From contig JAJVHX010000012.1 of the NCBI GenBank assembly GCA_022072405.1, positions 87,807 through 151,806 on the forward strand: 64,000 bases of DNA, given 5' to 3'. The notes under the pieces were generated by a model that saw nothing but the letters and a program-made list of their open reading frames with translations, searched no databases and had not been told where the DNA came from. A program made the position numbers and the translations under genes. Positions 63,632-64,000 of this stretch are shown here, piece after piece. Every line of letters starts with the position of its first letter. Positions within the stretch are counted from its first letter, which is position 1. Source of the stretch: Phycisphaerae bacterium. Its GTDB lineage: Bacteria; Planctomycetota; Phycisphaerae; UBA1845; CAIVHJ01.

Positions 63632-64000
63632 GGTTCAACTCAATTTTATCGACAGCGCTTATTATATGCCGCCCGGCGTGATCTGGTCGACTCAGAAAGA
63701 GATAGGTTTCAAGTGGTTTTTTTCAACACTTGATCCACGAATTCTTTTCCCTTTTCAACTGGATTCCTCGGTCATCCCGACAAGTGGGCGGTTTATCAGC
63801 ATTTAGAAAGCGTGTGATGAGGTTTTCGTTGAGGCCTGGGAAGGTAATGAGCCAATATCGGCCAATTTCCTGGCGCCGGCTACTCAGCTAAGGTTCAGCG
63901 ATCGGTGGTCGAGTATATATAATCATCATGGCGACAGCGACCCGTCGTAGAGCAGAACCGGAGCAGGGGCTGGTGAACGGTTGACCAGCGGCTGGTCAAC
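63632..64000. other. 369-base region to window end, with a 21-base palindrome
   Basis: No gene is supported here; the frame 63609-63806 overlaps the start of the preceding gene and does not look coding. At the edge, GTTGACCAG-CGG-CTGGTCAAC (63980-64000) is a perfect inverted repeat, and a near-direct repeat GGCTGGTGAAC/GGCTGGTCAAC overlaps it. It may be part of a larger element beyond the window. Confidence 0.4.

Overview
The window reads as a chromosomal segment of a Planctomycetota bacterium, most likely of the Phycisphaerae. Support comes from several features together: moderately high GC content; lipid A synthesis (lpxB); short secreted proteins with the prepilin-type N-terminus common in the PVC group; small zinc-ribbon membrane proteins of the 'C..CDYNL.GL..CPECG' type; rpsB-tsf-pyrH order; and many intergenic palindromic repeats. 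The assignment is inference, because no 16S gene is present. No rRNA, CRISPR array, prophage or complete insertion sequence was seen.

Layout. Bases 1-6754 hold the 3' part of rpoB, a GNAT-like gene placed between rpoB and rpoC, rpoC, and a strong intrinsic terminator. A fusion of an ABC-type ATPase and an acetyltransferase follows (6962-8461). Bases 8572-19071 form a large potassium and osmotic-stress unit: a 26-residue membrane peptide, kdpF, kdpA, kdpB, kdpC, two small membrane proteins, a GT20 trehalose-phosphate-synthase-like gene, kdpD and kdpE. On the minus strand come a Y-family DNA polymerase, gap-pgk, a ThiO-like glycine oxidase and a large membrane protein. From 26781 to 33488 the plus strand has a lipoprotein hydrolase with an apparent Cys nucleophile, a methyltransferase, rpe, accD, a hypothetical protein, and a Ser/Thr kinase next to a PPP-like phosphatase.

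Bases 33587-36480 (minus) hold a well-formed cobalamin riboswitch that leads into a secreted PQQ-type beta-propeller gene and a prepilin-like gene. This is not a standard B12 regulon, and it is my best candidate for an undescribed system. It is divergent from ahcY. Then come a queC-like gene, tRNA-Val(UAC), a class V aminotransferase, tRNA-Thr(CGU) and a folD whose catalytic Lys and Gln are both replaced. The minus-strand block 41552-48998 has a TPR protein, threonine aldolase, a polytopic membrane protein, a hypothetical protein, pyrH, tsf and rpsB. The rest has lpxB, a PKD-domain lipoprotein, a stand-alone tRNA-binding domain, a manA-like gene, a catalytically dead S41-like protein, a possible Cys-rich leader-type peptide, a 920-residue zinc-ribbon membrane protein, an rRNA pseudouridine synthase, a coiled-coil membrane protein, pyrD, and a zinc-ribbon membrane protein.

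Across the window I found at least four families of dispersed palindromic repeats. One family (core CGGGCTAAAGCCCG) occurs five times. Two copies lie inside protein-coding genes, in the same frame, and encode R-A-K-A-R. Another family (core ACCGCTCCCTGACGGTCGCGG) occurs three times. In two of those copies the flanking arms differ in sequence between copies but stay complementary within each copy.
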